Source: Bacteroidota bacterium
GTDB taxonomy: Bacteria > Bacteroidota > Bacteroidia > Chitinophagales > Saprospiraceae
Assembly (NCBI GenBank): GCA_016124585.1
Contig: WGNL01000023.1
Span: 1-64,000 of the forward strand
DNA length: 64,000 nt
Direction: 5' to 3'
Program-made: the position numbers and the translations under genes
Shown: positions 43,250 to 51,631 of the stretch, piece by piece
Numbering within the stretch: the stretch's first letter is position 1
Layout: every line of letters starts with the position of its first letter
Notes under the pieces: model-generated
The model's database searches: none
What the model saw: only the letters and a program-made list of their open reading frames with translations
What the model was told of the DNA's origin: nothing

Positions 43250-43909
43250 ATGAAAACTTCCATCTTCTTTTGGTCAGCCTTCCTTTGCATCCATACGGCT
43301 TGTCAGCGGACAGGAGCGGCGCAGGTTGTAGAGCCTCCACTTTTGGCGTGGTTCCAATCAACCCCCAATTCGGACACCTTGCATTTTGAAATCGACTTCG
43401 ACACCGAGGAAGATTCTACTGGAAGCGCCATTCCAAATTCCCGCTTTTTTAGCTCGTTTGATACAAGCTTGCTCCAAAAAATACAAGAAGAGGTTGATTC
43501 TGTGGAAGTAGCGGTATTTGCGCAAGGGCGGTACGTGCTCAACGATGTGTTCGATGCCTGCTTAGTGGACATTCACCAATACTGGTTCCGGCACCAATGG
43601 CTCCTGCTGTACAACAAGCAGCGCAGGGCATTCACGGACTTTGTGCCGGTAGCTGACTGGTCGGGTGGGGATGGTGGCCAAGTGCTGATTGGCAGTTGGA
43701 TGTTCGATGCCAACGACGACGGCCAAAAAGACATAGTCCGGCGGCAGATCGAGCATTGGTTGATTTTGGATGATAATAGTGATGGCCGTGACACAACCGT
43801 TGAGGATGCCACCCTGTTGCTAGGAGGAAAAAATGGTGAATTCGTAAAATCGCCAACTGCAAACTCAGCCGAGTTTGTTGGTTTATTTCCGATTAAATCG
43901 GTTTGGTGA
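43250..43909 (+). CDS. Lipoprotein of unknown function
   Basis: 219 residues from the ATG at 43250; the long upstream frame is not supported. Lipoprotein signal (IFFWSAFLCIHTACQRTG). The mature part has no recognised domain; it contains an acidic Ca-binding-like FDANDDGQKDIVRRQIEHW segment followed by LDDNSDGRDTTVED, both resembling calcium-loop motifs. Convergent with the 43918 gene. Confidence 0.75.
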   Translation: MKTSIFFWSAFLCIHTACQRTGAAQVVEPPLLAWFQSTPNSDTLHFEIDFDTEEDSTGSAIPNSRFFSSFDTSLLQKIQEEVDSVEVAVFAQGRYVLNDVFDACLVDIHQYWFRHQWLLLYNKQRRAFTDFVPVADWSGGDGGQVLIGSWMFDANDDGQKDIVRRQIEHWLILDDNSDGRDTTVEDATLLLGGKNGEFVKSPTANSAEFVGLFPIKSVW

Positions 43910-43917
43910 ATCAATCA

Positions 43918-45171
43918 TCAGTCTTTAACCACCAGACCTGCATACAGCAGGCTCTTACTATTACTCAGTTCCAGTAAATACTTGCCAGCGGTTAGGCTTG
44001 CAGTGCCTAAGCCATCCAGTGCAACCTCTTGTCGCCCTTTTATTGCTTCATATGTTTGGAGCAGAACAGTTTGGCCTTGCATGTCTGTTAGCCGGATGGT
44101 CAGGCGCTCGGTGTTTGGACTGTCAAAACGTATGCTCAAGTTGCGGCTGAACGGGTTGGGGAATGCCTCCACTGGCATTGCCGATGGTTCGGCGGGGTGG
44201 GGTAGTTCTGGCTGATCCGGTTCGGGAAGGGAGGTCTGGACAGTCTCCTCTACGTAGTCCAAAAGTTCTTTATCCTTGGGCTTGGTCTCTCGCTGTTTTC
44301 GGAGTGAACGAAACAGTTTAACTATTTTTTGCTTCGCCAGTTTGTATAGCGTTTGGTCATGCCGAACGGCAACCACGCCTGCGTAGCATACGATTTCGCC
44401 CTGCATCGCACCTGGCTCCAGTTTTATATCCACCACCGCTTGTCCTTTTTTAATCAAAACTTCTGCGGGTTTAAACCCCGTGTAGCTGACTTCCAAAACA
44501 GGACTCTCTATCGATGTCGGCAAGCTCAATTCATAACTGCCGTCAATATCGCTGATGGTTCCAGACTGTGTGCCTTTCACTAAAATGGATGCACCAATGA
44601 GTGGCTCGCCATTATCGGCTTCCATTATTTTCCCAGTAATTTTATAGATACCGTTTTTTATTAAAATCGTATCTCCTACAGTAATTTCAATAGGTGGTGG
44701 CGGAGGTGGTGAAACTGGGACTTCACTTTCAGGCGCTGGCTGTGGCATGACCATCAATCCCATGATAATTGGCCTGTTTTCTACGATTATGGAGTCAGGT
44801 GGGGTTGAGCTGGCACAAGCTACCTTCCCTTTAAGCTGCGGCTTGTTTTGTGCATTTACCCAACTTCCGATTAATAAACCGGGCAGGACGAGCCCCAACG
44901 TCCGTAACCTAGCTCCCCAGCCATCTGGCCGCTCTACATGCAGTGGGCGTTGCAATTGGTCGGATCGAAACCTACCGCAAGTACTGCCACTTGCAGTTGA
45001 GTCGAGTTGATGCTCGAAATAGCGGGCAACCTCCCGGTCAGTTTTGGTGGTGAAATCATGGACGGTCTTCTGGCAACTGAGGCAGAAGCGGCCTTGTTCG
45101 GCGGGTGTCATTTCTTGCCATTTTTCGTGACAAGGTTTCGGCACAGTGAGGGTAATGGGCTGCTTTTTCAT
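43918..45171 (-). CDS. T9SS-type protein with N-terminal cysteine/zinc-knuckle leader and carboxypeptidase-like domain
   Basis: 417 residues. The N-terminus carries a CHEKWQEMTPAEQGRFC-LSC motif (Cys14, His15, Cys30, Cys33, then a His), a known pattern of Bacteroidota proteins of unknown role; a hydrophobic segment follows at about 88-108 (LRTLGLVLPGLLIGSWVNA, with a QNK junction). After it come a proline-rich linker, a carboxypeptidase-like regulatory domain at about 172-250 (KITGKIMEADNGEPLIGASILVKG) and a T9SS domain at about 335-417 (VEAFPNPFSRNLSIRFD ... GKYLLELSNSKSLLYAGLVVKD). The order is odd: a putative metal-binding module precedes the membrane segment, so it would be cytoplasmic or part of a long export leader. 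Confidence 0.82.
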   Translation of the reverse strand: MKKQPITLTVPKPCHEKWQEMTPAEQGRFCLSCQKTVHDFTTKTDREVARYFEHQLDSTASGSTCGRFRSDQLQRPLHVERPDGWGARLRTLGLVLPGLLIGSWVNAQNKPQLKGKVACASSTPPDSIIVENRPIIMGLMVMPQPAPESEVPVSPPPPPPIEITVGDTILIKNGIYKITGKIMEADNGEPLIGASILVKGTQSGTISDIDGSYELSLPTSIESPVLEVSYTGFKPAEVLIKKGQAVVDIKLEPGAMQGEIVCYAGVVAVRHDQTLYKLAKQKIVKLFRSLRKQRETKPKDKELLDYVEETVQTSLPEPDQPELPHPAEPSAMPVEAFPNPFSRNLSIRFDSPNTERLTIRLTDMQGQTVLLQTYEAIKGRQEVALDGLGTASLTAGKYLLELSNSKSLLYAGLVVKD

Positions 45172-45321
45172 TGGTAAAAATGTTTTGTGAAAAGATGCGC
45201 CAAGGCGCTAGGTTGGTGGGATGCAGCGGCGTGGCAAGAATGCACAGGTTTTGGTTTTTTTGATGGAAAATATTCAAGCGCAGACTAGGTTTATTGTTTA
45301 CGGAGCAAAAAACCAAAAAGT

Positions 45322-45358
45322 AAAGGGGCGAAGAACCAAAGTTCTCCGCCCCTTTTTT
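45322..45358. terminator. Terminator downstream of the 45382 gene
   Basis: AAAGGGGCG / CGCCCCTTT with an inner AGAAC / GTTCT pairing, T run on the + strand; on the minus strand the reverse arm is followed by a T-rich stretch. It lies between two minus-strand genes, 24 bp past the 45382 stop. Confidence 0.8.
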
Positions 45359-45381
45359 AGAAAAAGCGTTTTGATGGCCGC

Positions 45382-46719
45382 CTACCGATGTTTTGCAGGT
45401 GCGACTTTTTTGGCCATCAATCTCGAGCGATTGTGTTGGGTGTGTGATTGAATTTTAGCGTGTTGCTTCACGGCGATTTTGGCTGTTAAGGCTTGTTTCC
45501 CACCGAGTACGAGGCCCTCGCCATTGCTGATGACGCAGTCATAGCAGCCTTCAAAAATGGCATTCAATTCGTCGTCATTGTTGACCGTAACCACAGACCC
45601 GTCTTCGGTCAGCGTCACGCTGATGGGGTATTGGAAAGTAGGCTCACCAGGGTCGTTCGGGTTGTTTTCGAAGAAATTGCTGACAGCCGTCCAAAGTTCT
45701 TCGTCGCTATTGATAACTGGGGCACTGCCATCAGGGAAGACAATGGTAACAGGGTAGTTGAATGTGAAACAGTCTTCGAAGCCGCCTTCCCCTTCGCCCC
45801 CATAACAGCCCTCGACGACAGCATAAAACTCATCGTCATTGTTCACCGTCACGATTTCACCATTCTCCAATTGCAGATGGATAGGGTAGGCGATGGTTGG
45901 AAAGTTGAGGGTGTCGTTGGGGTGGTTTTCAAACCAAGTGAGGATGACCTGATCCAGTTCTTCGTAGCTATTCGCAGCAACAGTCGTTCCATCTGGCATG
46001 GCTACGTTAATTGGAAAACTGTACTCGAAGCAAATAACTGGGTCGCCCGGGTCAACGGTGCCGAAACAGTCATCGAACAGCGCAGTGAGTGCGGCATCAT
46101 CTTCCAGTTCGACCGTAGTGCCGTCAGCTTTCAATACCGTGATGGGGTAGTCAATGACTGGGTCCAGGCTGCTGTTAGGGTTGTTTTCGTACCAATCGTT
46201 CATGGCTTGGTTGAGTTCGCCGTCGCTGTTCACGGTAGTTGCGGTGCCATCGGGGTATTGTACCGTCACCGGGTATTGGATTTTGAAGCAATCTTCCCAC
46301 CCGAAGTCAATGTCGATGCAGTTTTCAATCAAGATAAACAGTTCGTCTTCATCAGCCACGGACTGGGTGCTGCCATCTTCTAGTGTTACGTTCAGTGGGA
46401 AAACGATAGCTGGGCATTCATTGGCGGTCGGGTTGCTCTCAAACCAATCGTTGTAGATGCCTTCCAATTCCTCCATGCTGTTAGCGGTCTGGGTGCTGCC
46501 ATCAGGGAATGCCACTGTCACAGGGAAAGCGATTTCGAAGCAAAGTCCATTACTTTCAGGGTCGGTGTTGCGGGTCACGATTTGGTTCATCCCATTGGTC
46601 ATTGAGAAGTCGCCTTCGATTGGTGTGGGGGTAGGTTGGTCTTTTTTACAAGCTGCAAAAAAGCTGATGGCCAGAAGCAGTAATAAGTTGATTTTCAAAA
46701 GATTAACGATGTTCTTCAT
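45382..46719 (-). CDS. Lipoprotein with four tandem 85-residue repeats and a basic tail
   Basis: 445 residues from the ATG at 46719. Lipobox in LLLLAISFFAACKKD. The mature protein is built from four repeats of about 85 residues, each made of two halves: CFxxxYPVTVxxPDGTxxxVNSxEELxxxxxxWxxNNPN, then PxxxYPIxVxLxDGSxxxVxxDDELxxxxxxC. Units start at about residues 59, 144, 229 and 316 in the mature order, each opened and closed by cysteine. Aspartate and glutamate dominate. The final 40 or so residues switch to a strongly basic, His/Lys/Arg-rich tail (AVKQHAKIQSHTQHNRSR, MAKKVAPAKHR). Extracellular lipoprotein of unknown role. Confidence 0.85.
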   Translation of the reverse strand: MKNIVNLLKINLLLLLAISFFAACKKDQPTPTPIEGDFSMTNGMNQIVTRNTDPESNGLCFEIAFPVTVAFPDGSTQTANSMEELEGIYNDWFESNPTANECPAIVFPLNVTLEDGSTQSVADEDELFILIENCIDIDFGWEDCFKIQYPVTVQYPDGTATTVNSDGELNQAMNDWYENNPNSSLDPVIDYPITVLKADGTTVELEDDAALTALFDDCFGTVDPGDPVICFEYSFPINVAMPDGTTVAANSYEELDQVILTWFENHPNDTLNFPTIAYPIHLQLENGEIVTVNNDDEFYAVVEGCYGGEGEGGFEDCFTFNYPVTIVFPDGSAPVINSDEELWTAVSNFFENNPNDPGEPTFQYPISVTLTEDGSVVTVNNDDELNAIFEGCYDCVISNGEGLVLGGKQALTAKIAVKQHAKIQSHTQHNRSRLMAKKVAPAKHR

Positions 46720-46985
46720 TGCTTTAGAATTTAGATTTGTGATAAAAATTTGGCAAAAAAATCCTAGTTGACCAGAAGGTGCACCCAATGGTCATGCCTT
46801 TTCATTTGGACTTGTTGCCGTACTTGAAATTTGGTGTTTTTGTTTAGCGGTTGAATAAATGAGCGCCGTTGTATGGACTATTTTTCAACCTTTATATCTA
46901 CCAGACAATCTCGATTTTGAATTCCCCTAACGGGTTTTCATTTTTCATGAATTTTATTCCAAATCAAACTTTCGGACGAGCAAAC

Positions 46986-49649
46986 TCAAAACTTGACCCC
47001 GTAAAACAATCCCAGCATGGTGGGGAAAATATAGACCGGTTTCAAGCTTTGATTGCCGTTGAAGTCATAGTCAACAGTATAAAATGCCACATTCTTGCGG
47101 TTGTAGGCATTGAAAACGCTGGCCTTTAGTTGGTGCTCCAGCCTCCCTGTTTTCATGGAAAAGGAAAGCGCCAAGTCGAGGCGGTGGTAAGGGGAGCTTC
47201 GCAAGGTATTGGTCTGGCCAGGCGGCGACTCTACCTTTCCCTCATCCGTTATTTGCGGATTGGGGGAGCCATACACCCAATTCATGCTGGCTTGCCAATG
47301 GTTGCCTATGCGATAGTAGGCGAAAAGCTTCACCTCGTGCCTGCGGTCAAAGTCGAAAGGGTAGGGCTTACCGATGTTCAGCAGGGAAGCCTGACGGGTG
47401 GTCTTGGAAAGCCCATAACCTACCCAACCACCCAAGCGGCCTTCCTCCCGGCGCAGCAAAAGCTCCAAGCCTCGGCTCTTGCCGGTGCTGGAGATGAACA
47501 AATCCTCTGGCGAAACTTCTCCAAAAATTGGGTCGAAGAAGAAGGAATCTGGGAAAGCCAACAGCCCATGCATGATTTTGTAATAAGCTTCCACGTTGAA
47601 CTGGACTGATTTCGGCAGTTTCCCCTCAAACCCGACCGTGCCTTGCCAGGCTTTCTGCGGGCCAAGGTGGTGGTTGGAAGGTATCCAATAATCGCCGGGG
47701 AACAGAAACCCAAGTGTCGTCACCCTGTGGAGGTACTGAATGTTGCGGGTGAAGGAGGCAGTTATTTTTTGTTTTCGGCCAACCTGAAAAGCAGCATTGA
47801 CACGAGGCTCAGGGAAAACCGAAAACTGGCCGTCCGAATAGAAACTGGACATGCGCAGACCCGTGTTTAAGGTGAATTTTTCCCCCAACCGCCATTCATC
47901 TTCTCCATAAACATCAATGCTGGTAGCATTCAATTCATCCCCTTCTTTCAGGTTCAGAAAATTGCCTAAGTACAGGGTATCAAATTCAAAGCCTCCCTGA
48001 ATTATTTCTTCCAAGACCTGGGCGTTTGGTAAAAATTGGTGCCCAGTAATGCTGGCTCCAAAGCGTAGATAATGGTTAGCACTTGGGGCATAATCAAAAT
48101 CCGTCTTCCAGGCTAAATCCTGTATATCGGAGCTGAGGCCAATGAAGTAAGAATAGGAAAAAGGCGGATCTTCAGGCTCGCCAGAGTCAAAGGAGGCAGC
48201 ATTGAAACTGCTCAGGGAAAAGTTGAATTTGCTGTAAGTCAGCGAGGTATTGGAAAAAAGCTTTGGATTAAAAAGATGGTTCCATCGCAGGGAAGTGATG
48301 GTGTTTCCCCATTTTAATTCAAACGTAGAAGAATCCCTTGAATACTCATCCTCAAAAAACTGTGTGCCGCCATAAGAATCCTTGCCCCGATAAAAACTGA
48401 GGTACAGTTTATCTTTCTCAGAAAAACCATAGCTCACCTTGGCATTGAAGTCAAAAAAATAATAAGAGGGGTCAATGAAATCATCCGTTGCCAAGATTTT
48501 GTTCAAGGCAGACAAGAGGTAAAAATCGCTGTGTGTTCGGCGTCCACTCAGCATCAATGTTCCTTTTTTCTTCGCAAATGGCCCTTCCAAGGTGGCTTTC
48601 GCACCGATGAGGTCAGCGCCTACTTCTCCGCCCCAACGGTTCTGGTTGCCATCCTTCGTGTACACATCCATCACGGAGGAGATGCGCCCCCCGTACCGTG
48701 CAGGTACGCCGCCCTTTAGCAGCTTGGCATCCCGGATGGCTGAAGTATTGAAAATGGAGAACATGCCGATGAGATGCTCGGCGTTGTACACGGGCACACC
48801 GTCCATCAGCACGAGGTTCTGGTCGGAATTGCCACCTCGGACGAACATGCCGCCCATGCCATCGGCGCTCGACTGTACCCCCGGCAGCATCTGCATCACC
48901 CGGAACAAATCGCTTTGTCCGCCCAGGTCAGGCGCTGCCTTGAAATCCTCCGGTTTGAAACGACGCAGGTTGCCGGGCGAGGGCAGCAAGTTGCCCAAGG
49001 CCGTGTCCGTTGGCGTCACCACGACTTCCGTAAGCAACAGCGATGGCTTGATGGCGAGGCTGATGCGCTGGCTTTCTTTTTTGGTCAATGTAACCGTTTC
49101 CTCGGCGTAGCCGATGTAGTTGAAGCGTAAATTCGTGGCCGTGCTGGGCAGGGTCAGGCTGTAAAACCCATACTCGTTCGTCACAGTACCTTGCCCCAGT
49201 TCGGGGCAGTAAACGGCTGCCGCAATGAGGCGCTCACCTGTCTCCGCATCCTCTACAAAACCGCTCAGGGTCATGTTTTTCACTTCCTCCACAAGTAGGA
49301 ATAGCACCACTTGGCCACCTACTTCCCGACAGCCAACGCCTGTTTCCGCGAGGATTTGTTCCAATACCACCCGCATCGGCTGCGATTTGGCCCTCACTGT
49401 CACCTTCTTTTTTTTGCTGAAAAACTGTTCGCTGTAAGCCAGTTGCACATTGTTTCGTTTGACTAAAAGCCTCAGCGCTTCAGTCACGGGTGTATTTTGC
49501 ACTGTCAAGCTGACGGGTTTGTCCAAAAGGCTTTGAGCTGTCAAATTCCCTTGGCTCAGTGCCAAAACGACGGCAACCTTCACCACCCAAAAAAAGGCTC
49601 GTGAAGGTTGCGAAAATGGGATGTTCTGTTTTAAGTGATTGGCTATCAA
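46986..49649 (-). CDS. FecA-like TonB-dependent receptor with STN domain (second module)
   Basis: 887 residues. Signal sequence (FFWVVKVAVVLALSQGNLTA). STN domain at about 40-115 (PVTEALRLLVKRNNVQLAYSEQFFSKKKKVTVRA), carboxypeptidase-like domain at about 130-200 (LSGFVEDAETGERLIAAAVYCP), plug at about 220-330 (LPGVQSSADGMGGMFVRGGNSDQNLVLMDGVPVYNAEHLIG) and a barrel. Paralogue of the receptor at 6202-8904. It should signal to the FecR protein encoded 23 bp upstream. Ligand not predicted. Confidence 0.92.
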   Translation of the reverse strand: MIANHLKQNIPFSQPSRAFFWVVKVAVVLALSQGNLTAQSLLDKPVSLTVQNTPVTEALRLLVKRNNVQLAYSEQFFSKKKKVTVRAKSQPMRVVLEQILAETGVGCREVGGQVVLFLLVEEVKNMTLSGFVEDAETGERLIAAAVYCPELGQGTVTNEYGFYSLTLPSTATNLRFNYIGYAEETVTLTKKESQRISLAIKPSLLLTEVVVTPTDTALGNLLPSPGNLRRFKPEDFKAAPDLGGQSDLFRVMQMLPGVQSSADGMGGMFVRGGNSDQNLVLMDGVPVYNAEHLIGMFSIFNTSAIRDAKLLKGGVPARYGGRISSVMDVYTKDGNQNRWGGEVGADLIGAKATLEGPFAKKKGTLMLSGRRTHSDFYLLSALNKILATDDFIDPSYYFFDFNAKVSYGFSEKDKLYLSFYRGKDSYGGTQFFEDEYSRDSSTFELKWGNTITSLRWNHLFNPKLFSNTSLTYSKFNFSLSSFNAASFDSGEPEDPPFSYSYFIGLSSDIQDLAWKTDFDYAPSANHYLRFGASITGHQFLPNAQVLEEIIQGGFEFDTLYLGNFLNLKEGDELNATSIDVYGEDEWRLGEKFTLNTGLRMSSFYSDGQFSVFPEPRVNAAFQVGRKQKITASFTRNIQYLHRVTTLGFLFPGDYWIPSNHHLGPQKAWQGTVGFEGKLPKSVQFNVEAYYKIMHGLLAFPDSFFFDPIFGEVSPEDLFISSTGKSRGLELLLRREEGRLGGWVGYGLSKTTRQASLLNIGKPYPFDFDRRHEVKLFAYYRIGNHWQASMNWVYGSPNPQITDEGKVESPPGQTNTLRSSPYHRLDLALSFSMKTGRLEHQLKASVFNAYNRKNVAFYTVDYDFNGNQSLKPVYIFPTMLGLFYGVKF

Positions 49650-49672
49650 TTGGATATGTTTTGAATGTAAAC

Positions 49673-50680
49673 TCAGCCGCAGCGCCCGCCTCGTATTCGG
49701 TAGTCCTTTTCCGACACTTTCACCAACTCGGCACCAAGCAAGGTTTGAATCGTTTCCAAGGTGGCTTCCAAGCCCTGCTTCTCAAAAACAACTGTGAGAG
49801 GACAGCGTGCAACTGCTTGATTTTCAATGGTTAGTGTGACGCCATGTAAGAGGGACAATTGGTGCAGCACTTCTTCCAATGGGGTGTTGTCGAAGACCAA
49901 TTTTTCCGTATGCCAAGCTGCCGTGTTGTTCGCAACGCCACCAGTTTTTACCAGACTGTTTTTGTTTTGGTCAAAAATGCCCGTTTCGTTTGGCAGCAGC
50001 AGTAGGTGTTCTGAGCTGCCTTTCGGTTGAACTTTTACCTTGCCCGTGCTTACGTTGACTTCCAGGCTTGTGCTGCCTGCTGGGTTGCGCACATTGAAGG
50101 AAGTGCCCAGTACTGTTACCTGACCCAGTTCTGTGGTCACGACGAAGGGCCTTTCCGGATTTTTAGCTACCTCGAAAAATGCTTCGCCTGTCAATTTTAT
50201 TTCGCGTTTGTCCCCTTCGTTTTTGGTGAAAAACTGGAGGGAAGAATGGGCGTTCAGCCAGACCTTTGAACCATCGGCGAGTTCTACGGGATGCAGGGCA
50301 GGGGAGTCGGTGGTGGCGAATTGCCCCATTTCAGGGCTACTGAAAAACTTGCGCAGCACCAGCGGAGCCGCTACCAGCAATGCAATCGCCGCTGCAATCG
50401 CCAACCAATTTCGTTTTGGCTTCATGGTCACGACTTTTGCCGCAGGGGTTGCTTCTGCTTCCGCAATGCGCCGCTCCAACCGTTCAAAATCAGCATCAGC
50501 GTCCAAGTCCACATCTTGGGAGAAGCCGCCGCTCAATTGCCAAGCCTGTGCAACTTGTTTTGCAATCAACTGATTGTCAGCTGATTGTTCCAGCCAATCC
50601 TCCAGCGTGGATTGCTCTGCTGGCGACAGCGTGTCGCTGAGCTGTTTCTGTAAAAGCGATATGTAAAGTTCTTCATTCAT
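49673..50680 (-). CDS. FecR family anti-sigma factor (second module)
   Basis: 335 residues from the ATG at 50680. Cytoplasmic sigma-binding region (NEELYISLLQKQLSDTLSPAEQSTLEDWLEQSADNQ), one membrane segment near residues 90-110 (NWLAIAAAIALLVAAPLVL), periplasmic FecR domain (HPVELADGSKVWLNAHSSLQF, LTGEAFFEVAKNPERPFVVTTELGQVTVLGTSFNVR) and a C-terminal DUF4974-like domain (TEKLVFDNTPLEEVLHQLSLLHGVTL). Operon with the receptor; the sigma factor gene lies 150 bp upstream on the same strand. Confidence 0.93.
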   Translation of the reverse strand: MNEELYISLLQKQLSDTLSPAEQSTLEDWLEQSADNQLIAKQVAQAWQLSGGFSQDVDLDADADFERLERRIAEAEATPAAKVVTMKPKRNWLAIAAAIALLVAAPLVLRKFFSSPEMGQFATTDSPALHPVELADGSKVWLNAHSSLQFFTKNEGDKREIKLTGEAFFEVAKNPERPFVVTTELGQVTVLGTSFNVRNPAGSTSLEVNVSTGKVKVQPKGSSEHLLLLPNETGIFDQNKNSLVKTGGVANNTAAWHTEKLVFDNTPLEEVLHQLSLLHGVTLTIENQAVARCPLTVVFEKQGLEATLETIQTLLGAELVKVSEKDYRIRGGRCG

Positions 50681-50830
50681 AAGCGATAGGGTAGCGGGTT
50701 CATGGTTTGAAGTTTTTGGAGTTGGGGAAGAGAATGGCTTACACCCCCACGAACCTGAACCCAAAAGTTTCGAACCTTATTACTTTGACAGTTCATCGGC
50801 GTCTTTCCCCTAACCGGGCTTAACATTTTT

Positions 50831-51424
50831 TTAATAAAAATTGCCTGAAACGAACCAAGCAAGCAAGGCAGGTGCCACGTAAGGCCCAACGGCTTCCCGT
50901 AGTGCTGCAATGGCACGAGTCATCTGTGCTTCGATGGTTTTGGTGGAAATGTCGAGCTGCGCTGCAATTTCCTTGTGAGGCATGCCTTCGAGTCTGCACA
51001 GGGTAAAAATGAGTCGGCACCGCTCTGGTAGCGCTGCGATAGCTTGATGTATAACTTGTTCTAAATCAGAAGCTTCAAGTAAGGTTTGGGCATCGGGAGT
51101 AGGGTAGGGGCTTTCCGGCATTCGCTCTGGTTCGGTGAAATCCATGCGGCGGGACTTGATGAAATTCAGGGTTTTGTTAACCACCGAGCGGCGTAAGTAG
51201 GCCTTCAGCGAGGTCTGTACTTCAATGGATTCCCGGCGCTTCCAAAGTTCAAAGAAAACGTCTTGAGCCAGGTCACGAGCCATTTCGCTGTCGCCGAGAA
51301 TGTTGTTCGCCGTAACGACAAGGTATTTGTAATAGCGGTCAAACAGTGCCCGGTAAGCAGTTTTGTCGCCGGATTTTACCTTCAAAAACAAGTCTTGCTC
51401 CTCGTTCGAAAACTCAAATGGCAT
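50831..51424 (-). CDS. ECF sigma factor (second module)
   Basis: 197 residues. Region 2 at about 20-85 (YRALFDRYYKYLVVTANNILGDSEMARDLAQDVFFELWKRRES) and region 4 at about 128-178 (LPERCRLIFTLCRLEGMPHKEIAAQLDISTKTIEAQMTRAIAALRE). The tail ends in a short hydrophobic stretch (VAPALLAWFVSG), seen in some ECF groups of Bacteroidota. Partner of the FecR protein encoded downstream. First gene of the module. Confidence 0.93.
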   Translation of the reverse strand: MPFEFSNEEQDLFLKVKSGDKTAYRALFDRYYKYLVVTANNILGDSEMARDLAQDVFFELWKRRESIEVQTSLKAYLRRSVVNKTLNFIKSRRMDFTEPERMPESPYPTPDAQTLLEASDLEQVIHQAIAALPERCRLIFTLCRLEGMPHKEIAAQLDISTKTIEAQMTRAIAALREAVGPYVAPALLAWFVSGNFY

Positions 51425-51631
51425 AGGCTGTGCAAGTTTTTCGCAAAAGTCTTAAAAAATGGGTAAACAGGGTCAAAAGCTGTGGTAGTTGGGTGGGTAA
51501 ATGCAGTTTTCACTTATGGAAGACTGTTAACGGAGGACAAAAAGCAGTTTAGGTTGCTTAACAGCCGTTTTTCTTTTTCAATCGAGCCAATATTTTCTTT
51601 ATTTCGCTTGAAAAAACACGACACGCACATC

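Noticed and set aside
45493-46383. 296-codon + frame antisense to the four-repeat lipoprotein
   Set aside because: It mirrors the repeats on the other strand; the minus-strand protein has a lipobox and regular repeat units.
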